Shown here piece after piece: positions 45,800 to 57,864 of a stretch of DNA of 64,000 bases; position 1 is the stretch's first letter, and every line of letters starts with the position of its first letter. Both the position numbers and the translations under genes were made by a program. The notes beneath the pieces are model-generated. The model had not been told where the DNA came from and searched no databases. It was given only the letters and a program-made list of their open reading frames with translations. Source of the DNA: Heloderma charlesbogerti (Eukaryota > Chordata > Lepidosauria > Squamata > Helodermatidae); assembly GCA_026122225.1 (NCBI GenBank), contig JANEZZ010002675.1, forward strand, positions 682,001 to 746,000. The letters run 5' to 3'.

Positions 45800-48700
45800 C
45801 CTTTGAATCCACAGTTTTCAGAACTAACAGAAACCTATTTCACAATAACCCCAGCTGCCAGTAAGATGATGATGATAATTATGATGATTTTACAGTGGAA
45901 GTGCTGGAGTACCCTGGTAGACACCAAGAAAGGTGTCTGGGGCGCACTGATGACCACAGGCACCATATTGCCTAACCCTGCATTAGGTGATTGTGAAAAG
46001 GCTATTTATCAAAGAAATAGTTTGGGCATTAAGAATTGTCGGTGCTTTTTTGGTTTCCTTTGAAAGGTAGGTGGTGGGTAGTTGGAAATGGTTTTTCATA
46101 CTGCTGTTGTGATAGGGGTTTCTGTTTTTATATTACTGTGGTTTTAGTGGTGTATTACAACTGAGTTTTTTGGAAAGCTGGGCTAGATTTTTTTTCAATG
46201 AACACCTATAAATATTAGTGAGTATTGTTACTAGATGGGAATGTAATACATCCTTGAACAGCACTGAACTTAGAACCTTTTGCCAGAAAGCTTGTGTCAA
46301 AGAGTTTTCCTCAGAAGATAAATAAGCAAGTTTATCTAATGTAACATGGTTTCACCTTATTTGTCTGTCGTCCTTTATGCTCTTACTCTGATCTGCTCTT
46401 GTTTTATGACAAATTGCTCTTGGCCGGAATCACAAGAAGATAATTAGTTCCCTTTTTTATTGTGCTACGCTAATCTTACTGCCAAAGGTAATAACCATAA
46501 TCACCTTCATAAATAGCTATTTTGAGTGATTACTTCAAAACACAAAGAAAACTGAGCTGATTTTTACAGTGACTTCATGGTAGTCTTCACTCTACCAGTG
46601 CAAAATTAGTGTATGTCCTTAAAATACAGTGATGGAAACAGAAATGTGGCTGACAGCTACAGACTGTTCTGAAATATGTTGCCTACTGCTACGCCCTGTC
46701 CTTTTGTTTTTAATCATTAACAGCCCAACTTCACCTTACATGTAGACGTGTATTTAAAGTGGTGGGTGAAAGGTGGAGATTCACCCTTCCCTTCGCTACT
46801 GCTTTTCCAATGCCGCTGTCCCACCCCCACCCCCGGTGGCTTTCCCCAATGGAGGGAAAAATGCATCTGGAGCCCTGTGTACAGTCCCCATAGTTAGTGG
46901 TATGCGGATGAGAATTGTGTTGGAAAAATGACATGTGGAGGGAAGGGCTAAGCACTTCCCTCCTGCCATTTATCTGCTCTAAATTGCCTCCCTCCCAAAG
47001 CTGCTTTTCCCTAGAAGAAACAGCCTTTGGGTTTAAATACATGCATTTGCATGTAATGTGTAGTTTGGCTCTTAGTTTGTAACCCCTGGCATATTTACCA
47101 GGAAGAAAATCCCATCAAATGTGTTGGAATGTACTTCCGAGTATTATGTTTAAAATGCAGGTTTCCATAGCGTTGTTCAAACCCAAGTACCACAGGAGAC
47201 TGTGCTATAGTGGCTAAACATAGGAGGTGTGTTTATTGTTGGGAGGTTACACACTGGATACAGCATTTCGGCTCTTCAGTCTTGTGCAGCAGAATCAGAA
47301 CCTGCAGGTAGAGTAGTAGAGGAGAAAATAGCCACTCTCCTGCAACTCCACTACAGGGCAGCCCGTGTCACAGTAAGCTGTTCCAGAATGAAGCTGGCCC
47401 ATCTTTTCCTGATGGGGGAGAGAGGACGCACTGACCTGGGGCTTCATTCTAAAGCAGCTTTGGGGGAGCAACATGCCCTAGAGTGAAGCTGGACATCAGT
47501 TCATTTCGGAACAACCTGAGGCTAGCAGTTCTATGGATTCTCTTGAGCAAAGCCTTCTAGTTGACTAGATATTAGCAGTATTCCAGCATTATCTAAACTG
47601 GTGAAAGCAACGTGTGAGCTGGGCACAGGGCCATGTCAAGTAGGCCTGGGCAAACATGCGATGTTCGAGCTTGTTGAGGTTATTGAAATTCCTCCTCAAA
47701 GTGTTCCTGAAAGCAAGTGTCTTATTTTTCATTTGGGAAACATGCACATTTTTCTTCTTCATCACATGAACTGATTAGCTTGTTCTCCTGGTATCCACAC
47801 ATACATTGTGAATGTTTGCAGGGAGGAGGCCCTCGCCTGGGGAGCATCTGCATATACAGCCCCCCCCCCACAGAAGTTCACACTCTAGCTCCTCCCTATG
47901 GTGTCCATGAATAATCTGCACATGTTATGTCAGAGGTGGGGCTACTCAGCACCCTCCTGTTCCTCATTCACAAGTTACTTATATCGGTTTATGTAACGCC
48001 TGAACAGGGCTTCCGTCTCATTCAGATGCAGTACTGTCTTCAAGTGCTATTTCAAAAAAAAGTTCGAAGATTCGCAACCGCCTTTTAAAACTTGGTGAGG
48101 CAATGTAGCTGTGTCAGTTCCATATCAGAGCCTCCCTCTGCCCTCAGATACCTTCTCTTCAACTGCTGAATGCCTCTGTTAACTACTGGCCAGCTAAAAG
48201 GAGAGAAACATATATGTCCAGTGTTACATGGGCTAGAGATAATGCTCTTATCCCTTTCACTGTAGATCCTGCTCCAGCTTCCAGTGTAAGCGTCAGCAAC
48301 TGGAAGTCTCTGGGACAAATTTGCTCCATGCAGGTTGTCCCTTAGCCCCCCAGCTCTTAAACAGAGGCAACTGACAGGAATGGAGTAAGTGATGTACGTA
48401 GAAAAAGGTTTTGGTGGTCGGCCACTTGTAGGGATGGAGGAAAAAATTACAGTGGGGATAGAAGAAAAAATTGCAGTGGGGATAGATAGTGGCCTTCCAG
48501 GAAAATTAATTGCTAAGGCCAAGACTTATGAACAAGGGCAGAGTGTTTTTCCATACTTTCAGTACAGATTATTATGAGAGAACTAATATTTTCTTTCTTT
48601 TCTGTGAAACTGTGAGCTGTTTAATCTGAAGAGTAATGGACAGAGTAATGGAGCTGTTTAATCATCAGAAGTAATGAATGGTCATCTTGTAGCATGGTGC

Positions 48701-49605
48701 CGCCAGTGTCAGTTTTCTCTGAAGGCGTAGCCCCTGCCTGTTAAACTTCTGTTAAATACATGTATATAGAATATTTGTATTAATTCAGTAGATATTCTGC
48801 TTATATTAATAGCTCCTTAAATCCTCATGACGGAACGCAGGCTTTGTGGTTTTAGACCATATAAACAGTTCTAAATACTGGGCTGATTATCACTTCTTGA
48901 GGATAATCTTTGGATATCCTTAATACTGAATGGTGGTTGCAGATATTGCCACTAAGCCTTTTTAAGGCCTAAATTGGGGTCACTTTGAAGCAGGGGATGC
49001 TACAGTGGCAGCTTGCCTCTATGCATTTAATAGCAATGCGAATGAGACATTACATGACTGTGCCTCCATTTGACATCAGCTGTCTACCTTGTTCTTAAGT
49101 TTAGTTGATGTAATGTTCACTGTACTTTGTTAGAAAAGCTTCTTTAGTTGTCAGGAAGTGTTCTTGGGCAATACGTCGATCGGAAAATAAGCAATCCTCA
49201 AGACAAGCCAGAAATAACTCAGATTTTGTTCACTAAGTGTAGGGAGGAAGATGCTGGGCTGTTTGCCGCTGTGAAATTGGTAGTTGTCAGACAGCTGCCT
49301 TACCCATTTAGAAACAACGAATGCTAATTGTGCATAATCCTCTCACAAGGAATCAGTTGGCCCAACTACCAATAAGCATTGTTTAGGAGGTCTGTCAGTC
49401 ATAGCTGGATGCATAGCAATAACCATTTTGGCTAAACTGATCTTTTATTCGCTCTCAGGAGACAGCAACACTCAAAGAAAGAATTGGGTCTTTCCAAGTT
49501 TCATAGCAGAGATGTTTAAAAGATAACACGGAAAGGAATGTTTGAGTTCATTGTTCATTTTCAAAATGTAGAAAATTTGGAATTTCTACTAATAATCATA
49601 CTAAC
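45800..49605. other. Long unique stretch, no gene seen
   Basis: Short ORFs only. 46430-46620 and 49130-49480 are repeat-free, rich in TAAT/AATTAG-type motifs, and could be conserved non-coding elements; this cannot be judged from one genome. 47110-47170 carries a degraded 'CCCATCAA...GTACTTCCGAGTA' MITE-like fragment. Confidence 0.3.
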
Positions 49606-49609
49606 ACAG

Positions 49610-49710
49610 TAGTGTAGGACTGGCCTATTCATGTTAACGCACAAATCAGACTCACTGAGTTCATTGGGACTGACTCCCAATAAAGTGTGCATAGGCTAAG
49701 ATTACTGCAG
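49610..49710. mobile_element. Short MITE (CAGTGCAATC family), diverged
   Basis: CAGTAGTGTAGGACTGGCCT opens and TGCATAGGCTAAGATTACTG closes, with CACTGAGTTCATTGGGACTG in the middle. It has the same layout as 35616-35706. Confidence 0.55.
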
Positions 49711-49734
49711 ATGCTGACTGCAGCCAGGAAATCA

Positions 49735-50275
49735 GAAGACGTTTACTTCTTGGGAGGACAGCAATGACAAATCTTGATAAATTAGCTAAGACAGAGACAT
49801 CACACTGACAACCAAGGTCTGGATAGTTAAAGCAGTGGTATTCCCCATAGTAACCTATGGCTGCGAGAGCTGGACCATAAGGAAGGCTGAGCGAAGGAAG
49901 ATAGATGTTTTTGAACTGTGGTGTTAGAAGAAAATTCTGAGAGTGCCTTGGGCTGCAAGAAGATCAAACCAGTCCATACTCCAGGAAATAAAGCCAGACT
50001 GCTAACTTGAGGGAATGATATGAAAGGCAAAACTGAAGTACTTTGGCCACATAATGAGAAGACAGGATACCCTGGAGAAGATGCTGATGCTAGGGAAAGT
50101 GGAAGGCAAAAGGAAGAGGGGCCGACCAAGGGCAAGGTGGATGGATGATATTCTGGAGGTGACGGACTCAACCTTGGGGGAGCTGGGGGTGGCAACGGCC
50201 GACAGGAAGCTCTGGCGTGGGCTGGTCCATGAAGTCACGAAGAGTCGGAAGCGACTGAGCGAATAAACAAGGTTT
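49735..50275 (+). mobile_element. RTE/BovB LINE 3' part, plus strand
   Basis: Degenerate plus-strand coding sequence for the post-RT region (GTAACCTATGGCTGCGAGAG = TYGCESW-like, GAACTGTGGTGTTAGAAGAA = ELWC-stop) leads into the open frame 50054-50266: MRRQDTLEKMLMLGKVEGKR, RPRARWMDDILEVTDSTLGE, DRKLWRGLVHEVTKSRKRL. It ends CGAAGAGTCGGAAGCGACTG, the same 3' terminus as the copy at 38.9 kb in opposite orientation. Stops and shifts upstream show it is dead. Confidence 0.85.
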
Positions 50276-50404
50276 ACAACTTTAGATTCCTTAACAAAAA
50301 GCACTGTTTTCAAAGACATTGCATTGTTTATTGGCCCACATGGAAGATAATTTTGAAAGAGAGGGCTGCTCCTGATATTACATTTATCTAATTGCACTTT
50401 GTAG

Positions 50405-50735
50405 GAACTGATTGATTGATTGATTTGATTTATATCCTGCCTTCCTACCAAAAATTGACACTTAAGGTGGCTTACAAAAACAATTTAAAATAAATTAAAA
50501 CAATAAAACACCTTAAAATACAATAAAAGCATAACAATTACAGGATAAAAACAGTATGCCAGCTAACAGACCCACTTACAGGCCAAAGGTCTTCTTGCAT
50601 AAAGTGGTCTTTGCCCTCAGAAAGACAGCAGAGAGGGAGCAAACCTAGCCTCCCTTGGAAGTGAGTTCTCAGCCTGGTTGCTTTCACCGAAAAGGCCCTC
50701 TCTTGGGTCGCCACCAAAGGCACCGCTGTGGTTCA
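50405..50735 (-). mobile_element. L2-type LINE 3' end
   Basis: A (GATT)n tail at 50409-50432 is followed by TATATCCTGCCTTCCTACCA, GGTGGCTTACAAAAACAATT, then minus-strand coding remains at 50723-50538 (VATQERAFSVKATRLRT, similar to RERAFSVVAPTLWN). It is truncated at about 50735. Confidence 0.75.
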
Positions 50736-50817
50736 GAAATACCAAATGACAAAGATAACATGTCAGAAAGTCATATATTTCTAAGACCCATATCTCAGAA
50801 AGCTTTGGGAATAATTA

Positions 50818-50998
50818 TAGGTGATGTAGTTCAGCGGTATTTTGATTGCAGAAGGTTCCAGGTTCAATCTCTAGCTTGTTTCTGGTAGCAGAACTGGAGA
50901 AAACCATACCTGCTTCAGACCTTGGGTGAGCAACTGCTAATCGGGGTGGACAGTACTGGGTCCAGTCTCAGTATAAGACAGTTTTATGCAGTATTTGA
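50818..50998 (+). mobile_element. tRNA-headed SINE (type B), diverged
   Basis: GGTGATGTAGTTCAGCGGTA (box-A-like) and GCAGAAGGTTCCAGGTTCAA (box-B GGTTCAA) are in tRNA order. Then AGACCTTGGGTGAGCAACTG and CAGTACTGGGTCCAGTCTCA, as in the copy at 54.0 kb. It is a degenerate SINE and not a functional tRNA gene. Confidence 0.7.
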
Positions 50999-51553
50999 AT
51001 TCTTTTTAGGGTTATGTAAATAGAAGTTGGAGGAAGTTATGTATTGTATTTTTTACACAAACTTGCTGTGAGTTGAGTTGGGCACAGGGACTGCTCCTGG
51101 TTTAAGGGCGCCTTTAAGATGGCCCCCTCTTATATTGTGCTCCCTGTCATATTGAGCATCCCTTCATGAGCCCTTGCAGGCATACCTGGTGGTAAGAGGC
51201 ATTTGCCATTTCAATTTCTCAAGTGCCCCAGAGTGACAGTATATTGGGGAAACTCCAGGACATTGTAGAAAATTCAAACAGTGTCTCCAAGCTGCCCTAC
51301 CTCTCATCAGAGTGCCAGAAAGGGTGGGGTAGGGCAGGGCAGGGTAAGCATTAATGGTGGGCCCTGCCAGGTTATTGGGATCCTGGCAGCTGCCTCAGGG
51401 GATGGTGAGTGCTGATGTCAGCCCTGGTTGAGTGGGCAAGAGACAAAGTACCCATACCAAGAGAAAGGATTTGGTAATTTGGAGGATGGTAAAAAGGGCA
51501 CTACAACTCTTACTATGGCTGCCATACAAACTGATAATGTGCATGCCCATCCA

Positions 51554-51802
51554 GTTTATTTATTTATTTATGTATTGCATTTATATCCCGTCTTTTTTCC
51601 TCTTGCAAGGAACCCAAGGCAGCTTACATTATTCTCCTCTCCATGTTATCCTCACAATGACAACCCTGTCAGATAGGTTGGGCTGAGAAGCTGTGACTGG
51701 CCCAAAGTCACCCAGTGAGCTTCCATGGCTGAGTGGGGACTAGAACCCGGATCTCCCGGCTCCCAGTCCAACACTCTCACCAGTACACCACACTGGATCT
51801 TT
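51554..51802 (-). mobile_element. tRNA-headed SINE (type A), full length
   Basis: It has a (TTTA)n tail, then TTATATCCCGTCTTTTTTCC, GGAACCCAAGGCAGCTTACA, CAACCCTGTCAGATAGGTTG, GTGACTGGCCCAAAGTCACC and the head ACCAGTACACCACACTGG. It is close to the 25.6-kb copy over its whole length. Confidence 0.82.
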
Positions 51803-51809
51803 TGTTATG

Positions 51810-53195
51810 TCTAAATGTTTTTCAAATTCCTTCTTGTCCAGAAAACGTAGCCATTGGATACTTCTGATACAGAAATCAATGTATTTATCTTTTCCCATTT
51901 TTAATATAAAATGCTAATATTTGTTATCTACACTGATCCCTTGAACATAGGTGGGCACGAAGTCCATCTCAATGACAGCACCTGAGGGATGTTTTATGGA
52001 GCATACAAAGAGTTGCCTTGCTAAAAGTTCTGCTATATTACTTTCCAGAGCAGGTTACATTTTACACAAGCTTAAAGCTATGAGATAGCTTCTCATAACT
52101 TCCGTTAGCTTTGAAACAGGTTTCAATTAAATATGCTATCTCAATTCTACATGAAAATTGACCATTTAATTACCTTTGAAATCTAGGTTTGAGATAAACA
52201 TGGTTTTCTTGTTCTCCCTGACAGATGTTATGCTTGGGGAAAAACCCTTGTTTCCACCGATCTGATATCAATCTAAAAGTTAAAAGAAAACTTGATTCAA
52301 AAGATTTCCAGCTTTGATCACTGGTGTGAGTCATTTGAGAGCAAATGGCCATATCACATGCAACAAAAAAGGCACTATTTCTGCTTAGATAAATACTGGG
52401 CCTCTCCGTCTGATTTTGCAGATGAATGAGACTTCACATTCTAATGTTACTATAACCCTTCTCAACTCAAGTGTCTGGAGATTACAAACATGTTCTTTGG
52501 AAAGCAAGATGAGTGTATATAGTAGGCTGCATAAAGCCTTCTCCTTATTCGCACCTTTCCCATGGATCTTTTCCCAAAAAGGTATCAACTTTTTAATTGT
52601 AAATTTTAATCCCTTTTTGTTATTAACAGTTTTTTAGATTCTTTTTCATTTTTCAATACAATGCAAACAGTAAATCCTTCCCTGTCCCACCCCCATTCCT
52701 TCTCCTTTAGGGTCCCCCTTCCCTTCTTCATATCCTCCTTTTTAAAATAACGATTTTGATATTGTCTTTTCTTTGCACTGTCTTGTTGAGTCCCAAAGAA
52801 TAGGTGTCTGCTCTTCTGATTGATTATTAGTATGATTATTTTTCTAAATGAGATAGTGTTCCCGCATTATACTTGGCATAAATCTAGTGTATACTGCATA
52901 TTTGTATTGAAGCACTTGCTAGGACCGTACCTATCACCACAAGTGTTCAAAGTCCTTTCTTCTCACCCTACACCCTGCCCTGACTTTTGGCATTATGCTA
53001 TTAAAAGGGTTCTACCTATTAAGGTTATCCTCAAACTCCCTTCAGATAATAGCTATTTAATTATTATGATTGATACTGTTAACTTGAGAATATAATTTTG
53101 GTATTTGTGTTGTATATTATATTCTTGGGTCTTTGTGTTGAAAGCTGCTTTCATTCTTATTTCAATAGAAAAGTAAGGAATAATATTAAGTTAAA
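51810..53195. other. Unique AT-rich DNA, no gene seen
   Basis: No repeat or exon is recognised; the ORFs are short and domain-free. Confidence 0.4.
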
Positions 53196-54017
53196 CTATT
53201 TATTAATTAAATTTATATCCCACCTTTCCATTAAATAGTGCTCAAAGTAGCTAACAACAGTAAAATATAAGATAATTGTCTTTAAAATATAAAAACAAAT
53301 CAGTTAAAACATAGTTAAAACCACATCAGTAACATTAAGAAACAAACAGAACCTACCAGTTAAAACATATTTCACCAAACAAGTCAGCTTAAAAACCAAA
53401 AGTATGTCTGAATAAAAATGTCTTTGTCTTCTGGCAGAAAGACATCAAAGTTTGGCGGAGCCTGGGAGCAGCCACTGAGAAGGTCCTCTTGTAGGTTCCT
53501 GCCAATTGTGCCTCAGATGGCTGTAGGACAGAGAAAAGGGGTCTTAAAATTTGTGCAGGCTTATATGGGAGAATGTGGTCTTTCAAATAGCCAGGTCTCA
53601 AATCATGTAGGGCTTTGTAGGTCATAACCAGCACTTTGAATTGTGCCTGGAAAGAGACCAGTAGGGAGTCACATGTTCCCTATAACCAGTCCTGGTCAAC
53701 AATGTGGCTGCAGTATTCTGAACCAGCTGCAGTTCCATCCAGCCACCATATAGATCATGTTAGAGTAGCCCAAATGGGATATAAACTAAGGCATGTGTCA
53801 CTATGGCCAGATCTGACATCCTCGGGAATGGGCACACTTGGCACATTAGCCTTAGCCTTGCAAATATACTCCTGGCCACCACCAAAACCTGGGCATCTGG
53901 GTTCAGGGCTGAATCCAGGAGCTTACCCAAACTGTGAGCCTAAGTCTTCAAGGGAGTGTAACCCCATCCAAGACAGGTTGAATCTGACCTGGCTATTGAC
54001 TGAGCAGGAACACCTTA

Positions 54018-54220
54018 GGGAGGGGCCATAGCTCAGTGTGATAGAGCACATGCTTTGCATGCAGAAGGTCCCAGTTTTGATCCCCACTTCTCCAGGTAGG
54101 GCAAGGAAAGAATCCTGTCTGAAACCCTTGACAGCTACTGCCAGCCAGTGTTGACAATACTGGGCTAGATGGACCAATAATCTGACTTAGTATATGGCAG
54201 CTTTCTATGTTCCTATGTAC
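54018..54220 (+). mobile_element. tRNA-headed SINE (type B), full length, inside L2
   Basis: The head GGGGCCATAGCTCAGTGTGA (box A) and TTTGCATGCAGAAGGTCCC with CAGTTTTGATCCCC (box B region) look like a tRNA. The body CCTGTCTGAAACCCTTGACA, CAATACTGGGCTAGATGGAC follows, and the end is TTTCTATGTTCCTATGTA. The L2 sequence AGCAGGAACACCT is interrupted and resumes at ACCTCCATGTTG, giving a possible ACCT duplication. Confidence 0.82.
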
Positions 54221-54317
54221 CTCCATGTTGTCTCGATTAAGCTTCAGTTAGTTCACCTTTATCCAGCCCGTTACTGACTTGAGACACTGATTTAGAACTT
54301 GAACAGCTTCCTTGAAT

Positions 54318-54400
54318 TTATGTATTTATTATATTTTTAAACCACCCAATAACCCAAGTTGTACAAGGCAGTATACAACACATAAAAACATTCCATCCTT
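54318..54400 (-). mobile_element. Short LINE 3' tail nested in L2
   Basis: TTTATGTATTTATTATATTT, then AACCACCCAATAACCCAAGT, then AAGGCAGTATACAACACATA is a typical L2 3'UTR. It sits where the host L2 should be coding (between AACAGCTTCCTTGAA and the GTGTCATCAGCATT block). Confidence 0.55.
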
Positions 54401-54867
54401 TAGATGGAAAGTAGAGTACTCTATACTTTGGGTGTCATCAGCATTCTGGTGGTGTTGAACTCCAGACAACTTCTCCCAGGGGTTTCATGTATGTGTAAAT
54501 TAGCTTGGGGGAAAAGATGTAACGCCATAGGCCAGTGGCCACAATGCCCAGTAGGAGTCCCCCAGCCCCACTTTCTGAAAACACCCCTCCAGAAGCACTG
54601 TAAAACAATGCCTTGCATTCAAGTCCCTTCCCAGCCAGGACACAGTCCCCCTGTTCACTTCCCAATGTAGATCATCCATGCAGGCAACCAAAGAAATCTC
54701 TGTCCCATAAGGAGGCCTAAAGCCAGAGATAGATATGGAGCCAGATAATCCACCTCATCCAAAACCACCTGGAAACTAGGATTTCATGGTGTGTGCTTGG
54801 TACTATATGAAAAAGAGTACAAGCAGAGTTTCTGTAGTCATAAGGCAAACAGAATCTTCATGTCCAG

Positions 54868-54982
54868 GGGTTGGACCTAGACCTAGTTATACAAAGAATA
54901 GAGCCAAGAGTATTCATGACTAACTTAAGTCCCATTGATTTCAGTGGGTCTTCTCTAAGTATGAGGAAATTTGGATCCAACC
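54868..54982. mobile_element. Short MITE (GGGTTGGATCC ends)
   Basis: GGGGTTGGACCTAGACCTAG at the left and AAATTTGGATCCAACC at the right are inverted. The core CCCATTGATTTCAGTGGGTC matches the palindromic core of the copy at 41.4 kb. Confidence 0.6.
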
Positions 54983-54984
54983 TC

Positions 54985-57710
54985 ATGCCATCCCATGTTT
55001 TGATCACATTTATGATTGTCACTTAAAAACCGTGGTGTGACAAAGTGAAAAGGCCCCCCATTTCTGCATATTGCATATCTTCCTTTACCCCAAATCACTA
55101 TTGGTGCCTGAAAGAGAAAGGAGAGTATTTTAAACACTCAAAATATATAATGATTATAAAAGGTTCCTAAGGAATGGAGGCAGTGCAAATGTATATTGAT
55201 ATCTTGTTTTCCATTCCCTCTTAAACTGCTATAAGGGTTTTCAGTGGGCAAACACTCCTCCAGTGTAGTGCTGCTTTGTTTGCACTGATCCTCCTTGTAC
55301 AGCAACATTGCCGACGGTAGCTTGCCCTTGAGGTTCTGACCCATGGACCTAGCTACAGTGCAGGTATCTCAGGATGCTACTTTGTGTGGGGGCAGGGGAG
55401 GGTTTAAGTTATTTACTTGGATGTCACATTGGATATCACTGTGTGTGATTGTACACAATATGAGCATTGTGTCTGTGTAGTTCCAAACGATGAAACTGAG
55501 GTTGATTGCGGAACAAATAGCAGTTTTTCCTTTAGAGAAAGTAAATCAAAACTTGTATGTGACTTGTTTTCATTGTATGCAGGGCCTAATCTGAGCCCAC
55601 ACACCTGTCATCTTATAAATTAAGCAATGGAGACACCCAGTACAAAGAATGGAATAGCATGGACTGCTTTATGCTAATGTTACTATAGTACTCCATGTCT
55701 GGCTCCAAGCCATTGCTATACATGCAGTTTACATGTCAGTGGCAAGCACCATTTAATGCACAAAGAGTCCTGTTCATTCAAACTGAGTTATACCCCAGTA
55801 CAAAGTACCAGCAAAAAGCCCTTAAGTGTAATCATCAGTGTAGGCTCTTAAATGCTTAATGGACCAAGTGCTTGTTCTCTGTACTTGTATGGATTTCACA
55901 TTCAAATGGTTCCTTTTTAGTGCTTTCAGCTATCCTTTTTATCCTGGTAGAAAAAAGCCAATAGCGTTTTTGTTGTGTGGATTTTAATTCCTTGTTGCTA
56001 TAATTTTGAGAAAATGTTCCACAGCAACATCAGTTTTAATTGCCAAAGCAATTCAAGCATAGTTTTGTTGCAGTCTGCTATAACTATTTAAGAGCATTAC
56101 TAACTTGCCTCTGGCACTGGTTGCAGGGAGGTGGGCAGTATAATTAATACCAAACTCCTTTTTATATAGTGTCTGAACTCTATAGACTTGTTGACCCAAT
56201 GATTTATTGGACAAGATAATATAGAAATATAAAATAGTCCATCCTTTTGCAAAACTAAGCAGTCTGGCTATATTTTTGTAGACATTGCTGCTTTCCTCAG
56301 TACTTTTAAACATCCTTGCATGAATTTGTCCAAAGCTGATTTGCAACAGGTATAAACCACAATCAGTTCATGCAATATGGCATGAAATATGTGTAGAAGT
56401 ATGAGGTTGGGAACATGTGTTCAGCAGAATATCTGAATGGAACCTTTGCAGAGTTCCTAAGACAGCCTATGTGTGTATAACTGTAGGTTCCATTCCAACC
56501 TACTGTTGAACAAAGAGAGGTTGGAGAAAAGCCAAGTGGCGTGATCCATCTACATGTACATTCTTCTCTATCAGTATCTTGTGTGAACAGGGCAAACATC
56601 TTCAGCCAGGACTCTCTCTCCAACATAAACCCTAGAGTTGTGGTCTTGGGACATTCATAGCTATCAGCCCAATTTTGGGCAACATTTTTAGCAATATGTC
56701 ATACTATGATAGAACAAAAATGTGTGTGTGTGTGTGTTTGTGTCTGTGTATTTGAGTGAATAAGATAGACCACCAGGACTCACCTGTATGGGCCATCCTC
56801 TCCCTCATAGGGAAAGTAGTGAATCAAGGTGGCAGCAAGTGGCAAGACCAGAACCTGATGGCTGACTTGCTGGGAAAGTTGCAACACCTGTGGACAGTGG
56901 AGGAGGAAGGGGTGGTGGATAAGATGAGGCAAAGTGCTGAGGCAGGGACAGAGGAGGAAAGGCTGAGACCAGTCCCACCAGCTCCTTGCCCTGACTAAGT
57001 GGTTATTATTGTGACATAGACTTACTGCATCTAAGAGGAGAAGACATCAGGCTAGCAGCATTTGGACCTCTGACTGTCCGCAAGAGAAGCACAGGGTGGA
57101 GACCTCAGAAAAGGAGCCAGGATAGAAAAGCAGTCAGCAGAAAATTGCCTTCCCTGAGAGCCTTCTAGAGAGGGAAGGCAAAGTTCCCTTCTTTAAGAAG
57201 GATACAATTTCTTGGAAACCTACCTTTAAGCAGTGAAGTAATTGTCAAAGCATAATAAAGCTTACAGAAATTATACTTACATTTCCATCCATTTATAGAG
57301 TCAGTGGCAGTGGAGTAGTTTGATGTGCTCCTCCCAGGGGAGAAGCCGACAGTCTGTATGCTGAGAAGTTGCTTATGTCTATAGACAGCATTGATCAAAT
57401 TTGCAGTGTGATGTCATTGGCCAAAAGGAAGCATCACCTTGGGCCGATGAACATTTTATTCTTTCTGCTGGTAGCATGCTGTGGCTGGGATTATGTGTGT
57501 TGATGTATCGAGAAATATGTGCGTTTCTTGGTGAAAGGTGAAGGATTTATGTGATCTGAAGAGAAAACATACTATGTGTGTTCTACAGTAGAGATTATTC
57601 AAAACACCTACAAATTCTTAACTGGTAGCCCCTTTGAGCACCTTCCAGTTGTGGTGTCCAATCAGCTGTGCTTCTTGCCAGCTGTTTCCTCAGGAAAGTG
57701 CCTTGAACAT
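54985..57710. other. Unique DNA, no gene seen
   Basis: It contains a (TG)n near 56721-56740. The ORF 56756-56998 (80 codons, acidic C-terminus) has no splice context or domain I recognise. Other ORFs are short. Confidence 0.35.
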
Positions 57711-57712
57711 TC

Positions 57713-57858
57713 AAGCTCAGCCTTTCCCAACCTGGTGCCCTCCAGATGTTTTGGACTTCAGCTCCTGTCAGCTAGAGCCAGCATGACCAATGGTCAGGAA
57801 TGCTGGGAGTTGTAGTCCAAAACATCTGGAGGGCACCAGATTGGGGAAGGCTGCTCTA
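57713..57858. mobile_element. Foldback MITE, CCAGCCTTC family (best copy)
   Basis: CTCAGCCTTTCCCAACCTGG opens and CCAGATTGGGGAAGGCTGCT closes. The inner arms CCTCCAGATGTTTTGGACTT and AGTCCAAAACATCTGGAGGG are long and nearly exact, and the central CCAGCATGACCAATGGTCAG is palindromic. Nearly all of the 146 bp folds into one hairpin. Confidence 0.85.
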
Positions 57859-57864
57859 GTTACA

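Larger units (their letters stand above)
53200..54785 (-). mobile_element. Old L2-type LINE, interrupted twice
   Basis: 3'UTR at 53200-53300 (TTTATATCCCACCTTTCCAT). The C-terminus at 53634-53389 contains MTYKALHDLRPGYLKDHILP and YKRTFSVAAPRLR. The coding sequence continues in degenerate form to about 54785 with recognisable steps (GTGTCATCAGCATTC, TCCCAGGGGTTTCATGTATG). A type B SINE (54018-54220) and a short LINE tail (54318-54400) are inserted in it. It is the oldest L2 copy here by its decay. Confidence 0.75.

Noticed and set aside
50818..50890. tRNA gene
   Set aside because: Degenerate SINE head, no cloverleaf.
54018..54110. tRNA gene
   Set aside because: Boxes A and B are present but the sequence does not close into an acceptor stem and continues as a SINE body.
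56756..56998. 80-codon plus-strand ORF with acidic tail
   Set aside because: No splice sites of quality at its ends and no domain; GC-rich purine stretch gives an open frame by chance.
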